Shown one piece after another: positions 16,895 to 26,188 of a stretch of 64,000 nucleotides of DNA. A model generated the notes under the pieces. The model was not told where the DNA came from and did no database searches. It worked only from the letters and a program-made list of their open reading frames with translations. The stretch's first letter is position 1. Each line of letters starts with the position of its first letter. The position numbers and the translations under genes were made by a program. The stretch lies in the NCBI GenBank assembly GCA_046262015.1, contig JBHENN010000123.1:7608-71607 (forward strand), read 5' to 3'. Source of the stretch: JBHENN01 sp046262015. Its GTDB lineage: Bacteria > Actinomycetota > CADDZG01 > WHSQ01.

Positions 16895-19137
16895 GACAGT
16901 TGCCCCGCCGCGAGCGCGATCAACAGCACCGCCGCTGCCCCCGCCACCATCGGTCGCGCGAGCAGGGATTCGAGGCGCAGGAACGAGCGCCTAAGCCCCG
17001 ATCCCGCGCCGCCGACCACGCGTTCCGGACCGAGCTGGAAGACGGCCCGCTCCGCGGTCTCGGTGATGCCTGCAAGAACCCGGGTGAAGCGCTCCAGCAC
17101 GCTTTCGACCCCATGCTGGAACACGGCCCGTTCGACCGCGCCGGTGAACGTTGCCAGCGCGGTCGTGACCGACCCGTAGAGGCCCGCGCTCGGGCTGGCT
17201 ACCGCGTTCTCGGCGCCCCCGGCCATGGCGCGCACACCCCGCCTCATCTGGGCGACCGGTCCGGGCGAGGGCGCAGCGGCTTCCCCCGGCGCCGGGGCGA
17301 ACAGCCACTGGAGCTCGGGTGCCGCCCTATCCGGCCTGGGGTGGTCGGCGAGGTGGGCCCGTAGCCTCGTCTCCCAGCTCTGCGCGGGGGCGGGCCGGGT
17401 CTCGGGCAGGAACGCCCCGGTGAGAGGATCGAGGACGCGGCGGTCGAAGCGGTCGATGACGATGCCGGCGCGCATCGTGAGGCCTCCGGCGCCCTGGACC
17501 ATCTCGTCCAGCAACATCCGGTTGGCGGCGGCCGCGTACAGCCGGCGCGCCGGCCGACTCCAGGTGCCCGCGGTCCTCTCGGGACGGAAGCGGTCGAACA
17601 GGCGCGCCACGACGAGGCCGGAGGCGGCGAAGCACAACAGCACGATGACGACGGTGACCATGGCGGGAGTCGCCGCTTCGGAGGGAGCGTCTGAGACCCT
17701 CACCGTGGGGGACAGCAGGGATGCGAACCACGAACCTTTAAGCCCACCCGGAAGGATCCGCAGCAGCGCTCCCGCGCCGACCAGGGCGAGAACCACGGCG
17801 GCGGCTTGCGCGCCCCGGCGCGCCCTGCCGGCCGGATCGTGGAACGCCACCGCGACGATGCGGGCGGTCGAGAACCACAGCGCGAAGGCCGCTACCGCGC
17901 CCAGCGCGAGCACGAGCGTCATCCCGTGTGCCCCGGGACCCGAAACGATCTCCACACCCGCAACGGGCAGTATCGCGACGGCCACCGCGACGAGCCCGAA
18001 GAGCACGGCCGCCGCCCTCGCGCTCCCGTTCGGCACCCACTCCTCTCCCGGGGCAGGGCCCCCGTGGAGGTGGTGGAGGATCGAGGGCGCGGTCAAAAAG
18101 AGGTTGGTCTTGTAGAACGCGTGGGCGACGAGGTGGAAGATCGCGACCGGATAGAGCCCGAGGCCGCAGAGCATGAGCATCACGCCCAGGTGGGCGTTCG
18201 TCGACGCCGCCAGCATGCCCTTGATGTCGACCTGGGTGAGCCCCGTGAGCTGCCCGTAGAGGGCAGTCGCCGCCCCTACCACTCCCACCGCGGCCAACGC
18301 GACCGGTGCCTGCTCGAAGATGGGCGCACTGCGCACGATCAGGTAAACGCCCGCGGTGACCATCGTGGCTCCGTGGATGAGAGCGCTCGACGGGGTCGGC
18401 CCCTCCATCGCGCGCGCCAGCCAGCCGGCCAGTGGCACCTGCGCCGACTTCCCGGTAGCCCCGGCGAGCAGGCACAGGCCGATCGCGGTCGCGACCCCGG
18501 GGGTAAGGCGCGCGCTGAGCGCCTCCCCATAGCCGAGGCCCCCGGCGTGAGCTACCAGCAGGAACAGTCCCACCAGCAGGCCGGCATCGCCGAGCCGGTT
18601 GAGGACGAACGCACGCGTGCCCGCTTCGGCAGCCGCGGGTCGGTCCCGGTAGAAGGAGATCAAGAGGTAAGAGCACGCCCCTACGACCTCCCACGCCACG
18701 AACAGCAAGAGGAAGTTCTCGGCCAGGACCAGGACCAGCATCGACGAGACGAACAGGGGCAGAACGGTGAAGTAGCGACCGAATCCCTCTTCGTTGTGGA
18801 GGTAGTTGACCGAGAACCGGGCGACCAGCCAGCTCAGCCCTGCGACGGTGACCGCCATGGTCCCGGAGAGCGGATCGAGAAGGAAAGCGACGTCCGCACC
18901 GACCGGCCCGACGTCGATCCAGCGCCCTACGACCGCCGTGCGCGCGGCGGGATCCGCGAACGCCAGGACGGCTGCGGCCGCCGCTGCGGCCGCGGACAGG
19001 CCCACTCCCCACACCGTCGTCCGTGCGAGATGCCGTCCTAGGAACCGGCCTCCCATGAGGCGATCGGCGGTCGCCAACACGGTGGCCAGAAGCGAGCTTC
19101 CGGGTATAGCGAGGATCAGAAGATCGGAGCCGGTCAA
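16891..19137 (-). CDS. dabB: NuoL/DabB-like antiporter subunit with long C-terminal extension
   Basis: The start is a TTG at 19137 overlapping the dabA stop as TTGA, giving 748 residues. The N-terminal 500 residues are a NuoL-type antiporter: LLLFVAWEVVGACSYLL (glutamate), GATGKSAQVPLAGWL (lysine), SSALIHGATMVTAGVYL (histidine), QVDIKGMLAASTNAHLG (lysine) and HAFYKTNLF (lysine). About 250 further residues form a soluble or amphipathic region with two related units (VERAVFQHGVE and AERAVFQLGPE) and a final membrane helix. In DAB systems this protein partners DabA and supplies ion-gradient coupling. Typical DabB proteins are shorter. Confidence 0.85.
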   Translation of the reverse strand: MTGSDLLILAIPGSSLLATVLATADRLMGGRFLGRHLARTTVWGVGLSAAAAAAAAVLAFADPAARTAVVGRWIDVGPVGADVAFLLDPLSGTMAVTVAGLSWLVARFSVNYLHNEEGFGRYFTVLPLFVSSMLVLVLAENFLLLFVAWEVVGACSYLLISFYRDRPAAAEAGTRAFVLNRLGDAGLLVGLFLLVAHAGGLGYGEALSARLTPGVATAIGLCLLAGATGKSAQVPLAGWLARAMEGPTPSSALIHGATMVTAGVYLIVRSAPIFEQAPVALAAVGVVGAATALYGQLTGLTQVDIKGMLAASTNAHLGVMLMLCGLGLYPVAIFHLVAHAFYKTNLFLTAPSILHHLHGGPAPGEEWVPNGSARAAAVLFGLVAVAVAILPVAGVEIVSGPGAHGMTLVLALGAVAAFALWFSTARIVAVAFHDPAGRARRGAQAAAVVLALVGAGALLRILPGGLKGSWFASLLSPTVRVSDAPSEAATPAMVTVVIVLLCFAASGLVVARLFDRFRPERTAGTWSRPARRLYAAAANRMLLDEMVQGAGGLTMRAGIVIDRFDRRVLDPLTGAFLPETRPAPAQSWETRLRAHLADHPRPDRAAPELQWLFAPAPGEAAAPSPGPVAQMRRGVRAMAGGAENAVASPSAGLYGSVTTALATFTGAVERAVFQHGVESVLERFTRVLAGITETAERAVFQLGPERVVGGAGSGLRRSFLRLESLLARPMVAGAAAVLLIALAAGQLS

Positions 19138-22100
19138 GGCACCCGCTCGGGTTCTATGCGGGCAGGTGGCAAGAAGTCGGTGTGTCCCGCGTACCAGTCG
19201 TAGGACGACGCGACCACCGGCAATTGCGACGGGCCGGCGTCGCGCGCCACGAAACCCTTCCCGGGGCGAAAGAGGTTCATGCTGCCGTCGTCGGGATCGA
19301 GGGACACCAGTTGCAGCCATTCGTTGTCGAGCAGCTCGGCGATCGCGGGCTGGGCACCGTAGATCCGCCCGAGCACCGCGGTCGGCGCTTCCACCACGAG
19401 CAGCAGGCGCATCGCTTCGTGGATCTCGACCATCTGCTTGGGGAGCCCGGTCCGGAGGTCGCTCATAGCGCCGTCCATCACGCCGATCAAACCGACGACG
19501 TTGTGAGGGACCTTCGTGCCACAGCCGAACCGGAGGTTGTCGACACTGGAGAAGTAGTACTCGAGGTTGATACCGGCGCCGACCGGGCCGACCGTCATCA
19601 GGATGCGCTCGATGATCGATCCTTCAGGGTCGCCCGCCGGATCGTACGAGATGACGAACGTGCGGCGGTCGAGGAACAGCCCCTGGGTCAAGGCGCGGCG
19701 GCCGACGACGGCGACCGCGTTCGTGCAGTGACCCCACTCCGGCCGGACCTGCGAGAGATCCCGCGCTCTCCCCTCTACGTGCTTGAGCGAGCGCGGTACA
19801 GACGAGGTCTTGGGAGCCGAGTAGAAGCGGCGACAGCGTTCCCGCGCCGAGCGCGCCCTGGCCTCGTCCAGGTCGCGGGCCAAGGCGCGCCATTCCTCGC
19901 GGCGGCCCTCCGGGATGAGATCCACATCGAAGTACGTGATGCCGTCGTGCGCGGTGTTGTGTATCCCGCCGACGAAGTGGGTGTCCGCGGGGATGTCGAT
20001 GCCCCGCTGTCCCAGCTCGGCGCGCACGCCGGGGTTGTTCGCGAGAGCCGCGAACGCCCGCGCGTTGGGTCCTCCGTGCTTGCCGCCACAGGCACCGCAG
20101 TCGTGGGCGGACTCGTGCGGATTGTTCACAGAGGTGGACCCGTGGCCAAGGAACACGATGAGCCGGGCGAAGTTGTGTGTCATCCCGATGTTGCGCAGCT
20201 GCGTCTCGACCTTGTCCGCCTGTTCCTTGGGCGTGAACCCGAGCCCGGGAAACTCGTCCTCGTCGACGGTGAGCACGGTCTTCGGCATCGGGATCGCGCC
20301 CCGCTCGAGCCGGGCGGTGAGCTGGCCCCACCCCCACGGCGCCAGCACGCGGCCCACCAGGGGGAACGACTGCAGCAGACCCACGAATTGGGTGACGAAC
20401 AACCCCGACACCATGTTGCGTTTGAGCTCCCAGTAAGAGTCCTCGGCCACCGCGCGCCACGCTCGGCGGCGACGGCGCGCCGCGGCCGCCGTCGCCGCCG
20501 CGGGGTCGTCGCGTTCCACCTCCTTGACACGGTTGGCGGGAACCACACCGGCAGGACACAGAGGCGTGACGTGGTGCTCGTCGAAGCCGCTGAAGTCCAT
20601 GGCGATCCCGAAGAAACCTCCCGAGCCGAAGGTCTCGTACTCCGGATCCATCTCGTCCATAGCGCGGTGGAACGACTCCTCCCGTTCGTCGATACACACC
20701 ACCACCTGCGCTTTGGGCCGTCGGTCGCGCGTCTGCCACCGCCCCTTGCCCCGGTTGGCGTCGAGCGCGCCCAGGATCTCCTCCCGGTAATGACGCTCGA
20801 ACGCGGCCAGCCACAGGCTCCGGTGGTCGGGTTCGGGGAAGTCGTCCAGGACGGCGACGAACCGGTCTCGTTCGGCGGCCGTTAGCTCGCGCACCTCGCC
20901 GGCCGACCACCCCGCCAACTGAGCCAGACGGAAGAGCCGCCATGCGCCCCGGGCCGTCTCCCGTTCGACGACCACGTCGGGGTCGCTCTCCCAGCTCCAG
21001 ATCAGGGTGCCGAGCTCGCTCCAGTCCTCCTCGGTGCCGCCCCGACGCTCGAGCACACGCGCGGCCTCGGCCAGGGCTGTGGGAAGCCTGCCGCCTTGGA
21101 GCCGTCTCCGGACGAAGTACTCGGAAGGGTGTGCGCGAGCCCAGTGGGCGATCGTGTTCGCATCGACCGCCTCCAGCCCCAGGGACTCGCGGAAGCCGCG
21201 CGCCACCAGAGCGGCCTCGAAGGTAAGCCTGATCGCGAGGTACTGCACCAGATCGGCGGGACGGGTGTGCTGCTGCGGGTGGGTGGCGTTGGCTCCCCAC
21301 CAGCCCACCATCGCCGCCCACCCGGTCAGCCGGGTCGCGGCACGGGCGAGGTAGTCCTCGCGCTGATGAGGCTCGATCCCGAAGCGGTCGAGCTGCTCGA
21401 GCAGTGCGTCGGCGGGGTCATCGGGAAGCGCAGCCACGACGGCCGGGAAGCCCGGGACGCCCAACAGCAGAGGCGTGGCGTCGACCTCCGCCATGGTGCG
21501 CCAGGCGCGGAACAACCCGATCGTCCTGTCCGGCATCCGCCAGGCAGCTTGCCCCGAGTCGAGGAATGCGCCGCAGACACGGATCATGTAACGGTTCACG
21601 AACGGCTCGACGTCCTTTCCGGTGAGCCGGACCAAGATGTCCCCCGCGCTGAGGTCGCGTCCCACGCGGCCGAGCTCGTTCTCGCGAAGCTCATGGGCGG
21701 CGGCCGACATCGCCTGCCGCGGGTCGGAGCGAAGCAGCCGGTCGACGGCCGCGCGCGCCTGCGGATCCCATGTCTCCCGCGCGGACGCGCGCAGGGCTGC
21801 GAGGCCGAGGGGGCTGCATCCGCCCGCGCGGAGCTCACGGCGCGCGAACCAGGTCGCCGCGGCGCGTTCCCTGGCGGTGGGATCGAAGGCGCTCGTCGCG
21901 TCTGTCCTCGCGTCGCGCCTCAGAACGTCGAGCTCGTTCTCCAGAGCCGACTCGATCCGGGCGCGGTCCTCCGGAGGAAGAGGGACCGGGCGGCCGGTTC
22001 GGTGGGTGAGCGCGGACACCCCCTCGGCGAGGCGGTCGGAGGCAGCCTCGGGATCGCGCGGACCCAGGGTCCGAACGTCGGTGACGGCGAGGGGATCGGG

Positions 22101-23024
22101 GTGACCGAACGCCGCTACGCAGGCAACCCAGAGAGATCCGGTGGCGGTCGCCTCGATATCGGCGCGCAGGACCTGCTCGATGTCGGCGAGTCGCCCCGGG
22201 GCGTCGAAGTGCCGCCGGGCAACGCTCTCGACGAGCCTCGCCTCGACGCCCAGCCACAGGGCGCGACCCGCGCGGAGGTCACTCCCATCGACCGAGGCGA
22301 GGGCACGCGCGACGAGCGCGAGGTAGGCGTCGCGCTGCGACGGCGCCACTCCCATCCGCTCGAGCAGGTGGTCCTCGTCGGCGGGACCGACCACTCCCGC
22401 GGCCAGCTCCGCGGCCGCAGCGCGTGTGGTCGCGTGCACGATGTCGAGGCCCAGGACCTCGCCCAGCCAGCCCCCCAGGGTGACATCGCGCCCGACCCGG
22501 TTCACCCCGCGGGTCAGCTCGTCGTGCGCTTTCTGGAGCGCCCGCGTGCGCGTCTCGGCGGGAACGTCCGGGAACATGCGGCTAGTGGCATCCCGTTCGC
22601 GCGCGAGGAAGACGAACGTGGCCGGATCTGTCTCCACTACCCCGTGGACGAGGTGCAGGCGGCGGATGGTTCCATCGGTGACCGTCTCGCCGCCCACCAT
22701 GCCGATGACCCGGACGCCGTTTCCGTCCGAGCGCTCCTCTTCCACCGCATCGAGATCGGCATCGGAGATCCGCCCGCGGCGGTAATGGGCCCGGAACGTC
22801 TCCACGGACAGATATCCCGATGCTCCGAACAATGCCTCCGCCTGTGCCACCGCATCGTCGAAGGAAAGGTGCTGGAACCCGTGGAGGGTGTTGTGGTGGA
22901 TGAATGTCTCGATGGGACCCTGCCCGGGAAGCACGTGGGCCAGGTGTGCCACCGTCTCCACCACTCGGTCGCGCTCGGAGAGCCGCTCGGCTCCCGGCGA
23001 CCGCTGCTCGGCCGCCCTGCTCAT
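19134..23024 (-). CDS. dabA: DabA (DUF2309) inorganic-carbon uptake subunit, large form
   Basis: The start ATG at 23024 overlaps the upstream TGA (ATGA), giving 1296 residues. The family is a beta-carbonic-anhydrase-like protein that hydrates CO2 unidirectionally when coupled to its antiporter partner. The predicted zinc ligands are visible: C777 and D779 in VVVCIDERE, H961 in FLGHGSTS, and C976 in SAHDCGACGG. The 15-residue H-to-C spacing equals that of the characterised Halothiobacillus protein. The N-terminus has the family phrase FIHHNTLHGFQHL. It is several hundred residues longer than characterised DabA. The gene is the third in a seven-gene operon. Confidence 0.93.
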   Translation of the reverse strand: MSRAAEQRSPGAERLSERDRVVETVAHLAHVLPGQGPIETFIHHNTLHGFQHLSFDDAVAQAEALFGASGYLSVETFRAHYRRGRISDADLDAVEEERSDGNGVRVIGMVGGETVTDGTIRRLHLVHGVVETDPATFVFLARERDATSRMFPDVPAETRTRALQKAHDELTRGVNRVGRDVTLGGWLGEVLGLDIVHATTRAAAAELAAGVVGPADEDHLLERMGVAPSQRDAYLALVARALASVDGSDLRAGRALWLGVEARLVESVARRHFDAPGRLADIEQVLRADIEATATGSLWVACVAAFGHPDPLAVTDVRTLGPRDPEAASDRLAEGVSALTHRTGRPVPLPPEDRARIESALENELDVLRRDARTDATSAFDPTARERAAATWFARRELRAGGCSPLGLAALRASARETWDPQARAAVDRLLRSDPRQAMSAAAHELRENELGRVGRDLSAGDILVRLTGKDVEPFVNRYMIRVCGAFLDSGQAAWRMPDRTIGLFRAWRTMAEVDATPLLLGVPGFPAVVAALPDDPADALLEQLDRFGIEPHQREDYLARAATRLTGWAAMVGWWGANATHPQQHTRPADLVQYLAIRLTFEAALVARGFRESLGLEAVDANTIAHWARAHPSEYFVRRRLQGGRLPTALAEAARVLERRGGTEEDWSELGTLIWSWESDPDVVVERETARGAWRLFRLAQLAGWSAGEVRELTAAERDRFVAVLDDFPEPDHRSLWLAAFERHYREEILGALDANRGKGRWQTRDRRPKAQVVVCIDEREESFHRAMDEMDPEYETFGSGGFFGIAMDFSGFDEHHVTPLCPAGVVPANRVKEVERDDPAAATAAAARRRRRAWRAVAEDSYWELKRNMVSGLFVTQFVGLLQSFPLVGRVLAPWGWGQLTARLERGAIPMPKTVLTVDEDEFPGLGFTPKEQADKVETQLRNIGMTHNFARLIVFLGHGSTSVNNPHESAHDCGACGGKHGGPNARAFAALANNPGVRAELGQRGIDIPADTHFVGGIHNTAHDGITYFDVDLIPEGRREEWRALARDLDEARARSARERCRRFYSAPKTSSVPRSLKHVEGRARDLSQVRPEWGHCTNAVAVVGRRALTQGLFLDRRTFVISYDPAGDPEGSIIERILMTVGPVGAGINLEYYFSSVDNLRFGCGTKVPHNVVGLIGVMDGAMSDLRTGLPKQMVEIHEAMRLLLVVEAPTAVLGRIYGAQPAIAELLDNEWLQLVSLDPDDGSMNLFRPGKGFVARDAGPSQLPVVASSYDWYAGHTDFLPPARIEPERVP

Positions 23025-24469
23025 GCCAGCCCGGAGATGAGCGTTTCGATCGTTCGGCGAGACATCCCCATAGCGAGGCCGGGGGCCACGCCGAGCAGCA
23101 CGGTCAACAGCCCGAGGGGCACCGCCGCGACCAACTCGCCGCCCCGCAGGTCGGCCACCCCACTCCACCGGCCGCCCTCATCTTCGGCAAGGATGGAGCC
23201 AAGAGCCCGCAGGGTGAAGGTCGCGATGACGAGGATCCCGAAGGCGGCCACCAACACCGCGAGGCCGAAGACCTCGAAGGCTCCTAGGAGCACCTGCACC
23301 TCGCTCGGGAACTGTGCCAGTCCCGGGAGCCCCATCGACGCCAGAAGCGCGAGCACCAACAGGCCCCTCAGCACCGGAGCTCTTCGGCCGATGCCTCCCA
23401 TCTCTGCCAGGTCGTAGGTCTTCGTCCTCTGGTACAGCAACCCCGCCAGCAGGAACAGACCGCCGGTCACGATCCCGTGTGCCACCATCATCAGCATGGC
23501 CCCGGCAACCCCCGTCTCGTTGAGGGCGGCCACGCCGAGGACCACGAAGCCCATGTGACTGATCGAGCTGAAGGCGATGAGCGCCTTCAGGTCGGGCTGG
23601 CGGAAGGCCAGGAAGCCACCGTAGATGATGTTGACTAGACCCAGGACGAACAACACGGGGACCACCGCTCGTATCCCCTCCGGCAGGATCTCCGCGGCGC
23701 GCAGCAGTCCGTACGCGCCCAGCTTCAGCATCACACCGGACAGGACGATGCTTACCGGTGTCGGCGCCTGGACGTGAGCCAGGGGAAGCCACCCGTGAAG
23801 CGGGAACAGCGGGATCTTCACCGCGAACCCTGCAAGGAGAGCGAGGAAGGGCGCGACCTGGAACCCCGCCGTCCAGTCGCGGGAAGCGTCCTGAAGCGCG
23901 CCCATGTCGAAGGTGTGAGGCTCCGCCGCGAGGTACACGGCGAAGATGCCGATCAACATGAAGATGGAGCCGGCAAGGGTGTAGAGGAAATACGCCATGG
24001 TGGCCCTGGCCTTCTGCGGCCCGCCCCACAGACCTATGAGGAAGAACATCGGGACGAGAGCGATCTCCCAGAAGACGTAAAGGAGGAACCAGTCGCGCGC
24101 CGCGAACACACCGAGGCAGGAGAACTCCAGGAGGAGCAGCCACGCGTAGAACGCGCGCGGCGCGGTCTCGATCTTGGACGACACCACTGCCACGAACACG
24201 AGCAGGGTGCACAGCAGGATGAGTGGCATCGACAACCCATCTACACCCACGGTGTAACTCATCCCAAGCTCGGGGATCCAGGTACGAGAGTCAAGGTACT
24301 GAGGCGCGCTCGAAGACGCGTCGAACCCTGCGGCAAGGACGACCGCGCCGGCGAGGACGACCCCAGCGGCCGCCGTAGCCACACCCTTCGCGACCGCCGG
24401 TCTTGCCCGAGGCGTCAGCAGCACCGCCGCCAGGCCGGCTATGGGTAGCCAGACGATGATCGAGGTCAT
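23021..24469 (-). CDS. NuoM-like antiporter subunit (first paralog, upstream of dabA)
   Basis: The protein is 482 residues with about 14 membrane helices. It carries the NuoM residues in canonical positions: glutamate in LYVFWEIALVPMFFL, lysine in GFAVKIPLFPLHGWLP, lysine in GVMLKLGAYGLLR, lysine in QPDLKALIAFSSISHMG, and helix-12 glutamate in FPSEVQVLLGAF. It is thus probably the most conventional ion channel of the set. It lies 10 bases after the SulP stop and overlaps dabA by 4 bases. No other complex I subunits (NuoA, H, J, K or peripheral arm) are nearby, which argues against respiratory complex I. Confidence 0.87.
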   Translation of the reverse strand: MTSIIVWLPIAGLAAVLLTPRARPAVAKGVATAAAGVVLAGAVVLAAGFDASSSAPQYLDSRTWIPELGMSYTVGVDGLSMPLILLCTLLVFVAVVSSKIETAPRAFYAWLLLLEFSCLGVFAARDWFLLYVFWEIALVPMFFLIGLWGGPQKARATMAYFLYTLAGSIFMLIGIFAVYLAAEPHTFDMGALQDASRDWTAGFQVAPFLALLAGFAVKIPLFPLHGWLPLAHVQAPTPVSIVLSGVMLKLGAYGLLRAAEILPEGIRAVVPVLFVLGLVNIIYGGFLAFRQPDLKALIAFSSISHMGFVVLGVAALNETGVAGAMLMMVAHGIVTGGLFLLAGLLYQRTKTYDLAEMGGIGRRAPVLRGLLVLALLASMGLPGLAQFPSEVQVLLGAFEVFGLAVLVAAFGILVIATFTLRALGSILAEDEGGRWSGVADLRGGELVAAVPLGLLTVLLGVAPGLAMGMSRRTIETLISGLA

Positions 24470-24479
24470 GACCGGTGGA

Positions 24480-26081
24480 TCACGAACCGCGCGGTGCTGA
24501 GAGCGATGGGGACGCGCTTGCCGAGGCTACGCGCGTGGAGAAGCGATGATCGCCGTCCGGCTTCAGGTGACCGACCCCGACCCGTTCCACGACACCTCCA
24601 TCGTAGGAGTAGTCAACCTCGAAGTCGTGCAGACGTTCGAGCACGGTGGGGTCGATGTAGTGGACGCCGCTGAAGTCGAATGTGACCTGCTTTCCTCGCG
24701 GCATCCCGTCGAGGAGAGAGCGCACGGGGATGAAGTTGTGGAACCCGAGCGCTCCGGTGAAGGCCACGTGTACGCGGTCGCCTTCGTGCCTCACTTCCAT
24801 CCTCGGCTTCAAGAGGTTCCCCGGCCGGACCCGGCGCACGAGCGCGTGGAGCACGCCCAGAACGATCCCGGTGGCGACACCGATCAGGAGATCTGTTAGC
24901 AGCACGGTCAGAGCCGTGACGGTCATCAAGACGAAGTCGACCTTGCCCACGTCGAGAGCGTGCTTGAAGTCCTTGGGATGAGCCAGCTTGAACCCGACCA
25001 CCATGAGGATGCCGGCCAGAGCGGCAAGGGGGATCTGCTCCAGCACGGTCGGGATCGCGAGGACGAACACGAACAGGAACGTGCCGTGGAAGAAGTTGGA
25101 CCAGCGCGTCCGCGCTCCGGAGATGATGTTGGCCTTGGACCGCACGACCTCGGCGATCATCGGGAGGCCGCCGATCGCGCTCGACACCATGTTCCCGGCT
25201 CCCTTGCCGACCAGCTCTCTGTTCATGTTGGACCGGCGCTTCCACGGGTCGAGCTTGTCAACGGCCTCCGCCGTGAGCAACGACTCCAGGCTGGCCACGA
25301 AGACGTAGAGGATCACCCATTTGATGGCCGGCACGGATGTCAGCACCGAGAAGTCCGGGGCCTGGAGCCCATCCAGGAGCCCGCCCCCCAGACTCAGCCG
25401 CGGCCCGGCTCCATTCACGAGTGCGATCCCGGTCCCCACAAGCACAGCCACCAGCGGTGCCGGTACCAGTACCCCGATCTTGCCGAGAAGAGGCCACAGG
25501 ACCATCACCGCGATCGCCGCCACACCGACCAAGGCGGTCGCGGGCACAGGGTCGAGGACGCTGGGGGGGATCTCGGTGAAGATGTGGAGCCCGTGCGCAC
25601 GCGGGTTCTCGTGGCCCACGACGATGTGGATCTGGCCCGACATGATGATGAGGCCGATGCCGGCGAGCATGCCGTGGACCACCGACAGGGGGAAGAAGCC
25701 GGTGAGCACCCCCGCTTTCGCCAGCCCGAGAAGGATCTGGATGCCGCCGGCAACCACGCCCACCGCCAGGGCCCCCTCGAACCCGAGCTCGGTCACCGCG
25801 CCGAGGACGATCACGATCATCCCGGCCGCCGGCCCGTTGATGGTGACGTACGAGCCCGAAAGCAGATTGGCGACCGTGCCGGCGACCACTCCCGCGATGA
25901 CGCCGGCGATCGCAGGCGCCCCCGACGCCAGCGCGATGCCGAGACACAAGGGAAGGGCGATCAAAAAGATGATGAAGCCCGAAAGGATGTCGTAGCGGAA
26001 GTTCTCCTTCAGCCCGGACACCCAGTCCTGGGGCGGAACCGGCCTCACCCCACCTGGCTCGACAGCCGTCTCGGCTCCCAT
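24480..26081 (-). CDS. SulP-family anion transporter (probable bicarbonate carrier)
   Basis: The protein is 533 residues. Its N-terminal part has the SulP signature: DILSGFIIFLIALPLCLGIA, GSYVTINGPAAGMIVIV and SNMNRELVGKGAGNMVSS. About 12 helices are followed by a C-terminal STAS-like domain (residues about 420-500, with VTFDFSGVHYIDPTVLERLHD in shortened form). SulP proteins move sulfate or bicarbonate, often with sodium. Its position as first gene of the dabA operon favours bicarbonate. It starts 107 bases from the divergent response-regulator gene. Confidence 0.9.
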   Translation of the reverse strand: MGAETAVEPGGVRPVPPQDWVSGLKENFRYDILSGFIIFLIALPLCLGIALASGAPAIAGVIAGVVAGTVANLLSGSYVTINGPAAGMIVIVLGAVTELGFEGALAVGVVAGGIQILLGLAKAGVLTGFFPLSVVHGMLAGIGLIIMSGQIHIVVGHENPRAHGLHIFTEIPPSVLDPVPATALVGVAAIAVMVLWPLLGKIGVLVPAPLVAVLVGTGIALVNGAGPRLSLGGGLLDGLQAPDFSVLTSVPAIKWVILYVFVASLESLLTAEAVDKLDPWKRRSNMNRELVGKGAGNMVSSAIGGLPMIAEVVRSKANIISGARTRWSNFFHGTFLFVFVLAIPTVLEQIPLAALAGILMVVGFKLAHPKDFKHALDVGKVDFVLMTVTALTVLLTDLLIGVATGIVLGVLHALVRRVRPGNLLKPRMEVRHEGDRVHVAFTGALGFHNFIPVRSLLDGMPRGKQVTFDFSGVHYIDPTVLERLHDFEVDYSYDGGVVERVGVGHLKPDGDHRFSTRVASASASPSLSAPRGS

Positions 26082-26124
26082 GGCTCACCCCCAGCGATCG
26101 CCCGGTTGCAGCAAGTCCCCTACT

Positions 26125-26141
26125 TATAATGAAAATTTCAT
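26125..26141. promoter_or_regulatory. Divergent promoter with a short palindrome between SulP and the response regulator
   Basis: An AT-rich island in GC-rich DNA holds TATAAT at 26125-26130 reading right, and on the other strand a TATAAG box at 26128-26123 reading left. They overlap ATGAAA-A-TTTCAT (26129-26141), a perfect 6+1+6 inverted repeat. This is a plausible shared promoter and operator for the DAB operon and its two-component regulator. A good -35 element is not evident in either direction. Confidence 0.45.
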
Positions 26142-26188
26142 GAATAGACAACCCCGGTGTCTCCTGCGCTGGTGGGCAGGATGAGGCG

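Noticed and set aside
12394..19137. Mrp-type Na+/H+ antiporter operon
   Set aside because: No MrpB, C, E, F or G genes are visible, and DabA is embedded.
19182..23417. Long plus-strand frames opposite dabA
   Set aside because: They mirror dabA codons, have no ribosome sites, and show no motif; dabA motifs on the minus strand are decisive.
12394..24469. Respiratory complex I (nuo) operon
   Set aside because: NuoL/M/N-like genes are present, but there are no NuoA-K small subunits or Fe-S/flavin subunits and a DUF2309 gene sits in the middle, so a DAB-type system fits better.
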